Part shown: in pieces, positions 29,756-31,250 of the stretch
Layout: every line of letters starts with the position of its first letter
Position numbering within the stretch: the stretch's first letter is position 1
From: Plakobranchus ocellatus
Taxonomy: Eukaryota > Mollusca > Gastropoda > Plakobranchidae
DNA length: 31,250 nt
NCBI GenBank assembly: GCA_019648995.1
Contig: BLXT01006697.1
Location: 403,302-434,551, forward strand
Direction: 5' to 3'
The notes under the pieces: model-generated
What the model saw: only the letters and a program-made list of their open reading frames with translations
Databases searched by the model: none
What the model was told of the DNA's origin: nothing
Position numbers and translations under genes: made by a program

Positions 29756-29850
29756 ACATTTGTGTGTGTGTGTGCACGCACGTGCGTGCATACATGAGTG
29801 CGTGCGCACGTCTGCACGCATACATTCATGCAAGCATGAATGTATGTGTG
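29756..29850. repeat. Alternating purine-pyrimidine tract with a hairpin-forming palindrome
   Basis: A (TG)n start leads into GCACGCACGTGCGTGC-type sequence and ends in an exact inverted repeat, 29819-29831 against 29834-29846 (13-bp arms, AA spacer). Alternating purine-pyrimidine DNA of this kind can adopt Z-form. Any function is unknown. Confidence 0.85.
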
Positions 29851-30289
29851 ATTGTGTCTCACAAAATGTTACAGTAAAGGAGTAAACATTCCTCATGCTC
29901 TATGTAGATGTAAGAAAAGTATAAGATTAATGTACTTCCAGATACAAATAAATAAGTTTAAGGATCTTGAAGATGCTATGGAGGTTGATGAAAATGAAAG
30001 TAATACAGTGAAAGAATACGACCAACCTGTTTTCACAAATTTTAACACACAGAGTATACAATAAATGTTTTGTCCTTAGGATTTAGTTTTAGAAATGATA
30101 TCCCAATTACAAAACCAAGGATATGAGCAATGCTAAAAATTTGTGACATAAAATATTGTATTTGGAAACTTTTACTGCAAATGAAAAATCTGTAGTGAAA
30201 TGCATTTTTATGAAGTGAGAATTGGAGAAAAGGAAAGTATTAATACATATATTAAATTAACCATATTATTTAAATTTCATAATTAATGA

Positions 30290-31137
30290 TGCAGAAGACG
30301 ACAGCCATTTCAAAACTATCAAAAGAGATGTAAGGCAGGGATGTGCAATGACTCCTGACCTTTTTAACCTATAAAGTGAAAAAAATCTCAAGTAATGTAG
30401 AAGACATTTCAAGTTAAAAGTAAATGAAGAAAATTGATGACACACTTTTAATCACAGAATCTGGTGAACAACTTAAAAAAAAAAAAATTAGATACTGTTC
30501 CTTTAGAGGGCAAAAGAATTTGTGTCTTTGAATGTGAAAAAGAGAATGCATGGTTATCTCAAAGAAATCCACAAACCTCAAATTGTAAGCACCGGTGAAA
30601 AAATTAAACAAGTTACAACATTCAAATATATTGGCTACCTGATAACATCAGATGGTAGATGCACAAATAATATTTTTTTTATGCAAAAGAATTGCCATGG
30701 CCATAGATAATTCCAAAAAATGAAAACAATACTGACATACAGAAACATGAGTATGGACACCAAAATAAGGGTAATTAAATTGTATATGTATGGTCAGCAC
30801 TTTTGAATGGTAGTGAGTGTTGGCCATTAAACAAGAAAACAGAGAGAAAACTGGAAGCAATAGAGATGTGGTACATTATGAGAACTATGAGAATACCATG
30901 GACAGAAAAAAGTCCAATGAATTGGTACTGAAAGAAGCTAATCTTGAGTATTCATTAATTAAAACCATAGGACGAAGGTTACTTTAATTTTTGGATCACA
31001 TTTGCCGGAACAACTGTTAAGAACACTTTGCAATCAAAGATGAGACTGAAGGCAAAGGTAGCAGAGGTAGACAGAGAATAACTTATATCGAATGTCTTAA
31101 CTCATGTGCAATAAGTAATTTTTATTTTCTAAGTGAC
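30290..31137 (+). pseudogene. LINE reverse transcriptase remnant (copy C, same family as 3267-4182)
   Basis: Plus-strand segments in shifting frames: RDVRQGCAMTPDLFNL (30324), DDTLLITESGEQLK (about 30437), [21 protein letters not shown] (about 30620), NMSMDTKIRVIKL, NGSECWPLNKKTERKLEAIE and TEGKGSRGRQRITYIECL. They align with copy A block by block. Frameshifts and stops are more numerous than in copy A. The C-terminal [12 protein letters not shown] block decays just before a tail-to-tail junction with another copy at about 31160. Confidence 0.85.
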
Positions 31138-31166
31138 TGATTACTTTGAATTTTTATACATTAAAA

Positions 31167-31250
31167 ATCATCATCATCAGGTGCCTTGCTTTACAGCGTT
31201 GGCGATCATGGTCCTCCACTTTTTCCTGTCCTTTGTCACTTCTATTGCTT
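31167..31250 (-). pseudogene. LINE 3' end (copy D, continues beyond the window)
   Basis: On the minus strand the sequence reads a C-terminal W-R-T-M-I-A-N-A...Q-G-T segment, a TGA stop at 31177-31179 and then TGATGATGAT, the same C-terminus and tail as copies A and B but from a diverged subfamily. The rest lies right of 31250. Copies C and D are tail to tail. Confidence 0.8.

Larger units (their letters stand above)
29293..31250 (-). other. BOP1 intron sequence running off the right edge
   Basis: No upstream BOP1 exon is recognised here. The family would be expected to show a PSFGRF-like or LYLCPR-like block. It contains the alternating repeat at 29756-29850 and two LINE copies. Confidence 0.65.

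Noticed and set aside
1-31250. tRNA, rRNA, CRISPR or operon-like organisation
   Set aside because: No cloverleaf, conserved rRNA block, spaced direct-repeat array or tightly packed same-strand genes were seen. The only repeats are transposon-related or simple.

Overview
The window is eukaryotic. Coding sequence is split into short exons with GT-AG borders, the introns are AT-rich, and there are many animal-type transposable elements. The element mix (a CsRn1-like Ty3/gypsy element with a tRNA-Trp primer site, RLE-type and other LINEs, mariner, a TTAA-type DNA element) fits a lophotrochozoan invertebrate, most likely a mollusc. That identification is an inference. No bacterial-type operon, CRISPR array, rRNA or tRNA gene was seen.

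One host gene spans the window on the minus strand: the C-terminal WD40 part of BOP1 (yeast Erb1), a subunit of the PES1-BOP1-WDR12 complex that matures the large ribosomal subunit. Ten internal exons are seen, in transcript order 29212-29292, 27150-27219, 25221-25353, 24606-24709, 23334-23416, 22138-22248, 21781-21855, 4408-4510, 3005-3089 and 1573-1680. All intron phases agree, giving 953 nt (about 317 residues) of open reading frame. The 5' exons lie beyond the right edge and the last exon(s) beyond the left edge.

The introns are about 0.3-2 kb except one of 17.3 kb (4511-21780) filled with transposable elements. From left to right it holds an LTR-like fragment (about 4960-5425), a 1.3-kb TTAA-flanked DNA element (6497-7817), a degenerate LINE with a C-terminal restriction-like endonuclease (8914-11160) that carries its own 275-bp insertion, and a Ty3/gypsy element (14289-21057). 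The gypsy element has ~200-bp LTRs, a 4-bp GTAT target duplication, a tRNA-Trp primer binding site and a polypurine tract. Its pol gene is split by a 2.4-kb DNA transposon (15875-18235) with 13-bp terminal inverted repeats and a 6-bp target duplication. Other introns hold two inverted copies of one LINE family (3267-4182), two more copies of that family (30290-31250), a mariner remnant (about 27778-28992) and a degenerate 71-79-bp tandem repeat (26514-26801).

All mobile-element proteins here look defective, with frameshifts, stops or lost catalytic residues. No new multi-gene system was found. The most notable points are the nested insertion, the contrast between similar LTRs and heavily damaged coding in the gypsy element, its in-frame gag duplication, and the foldback LINE pair inside a BOP1 intron.
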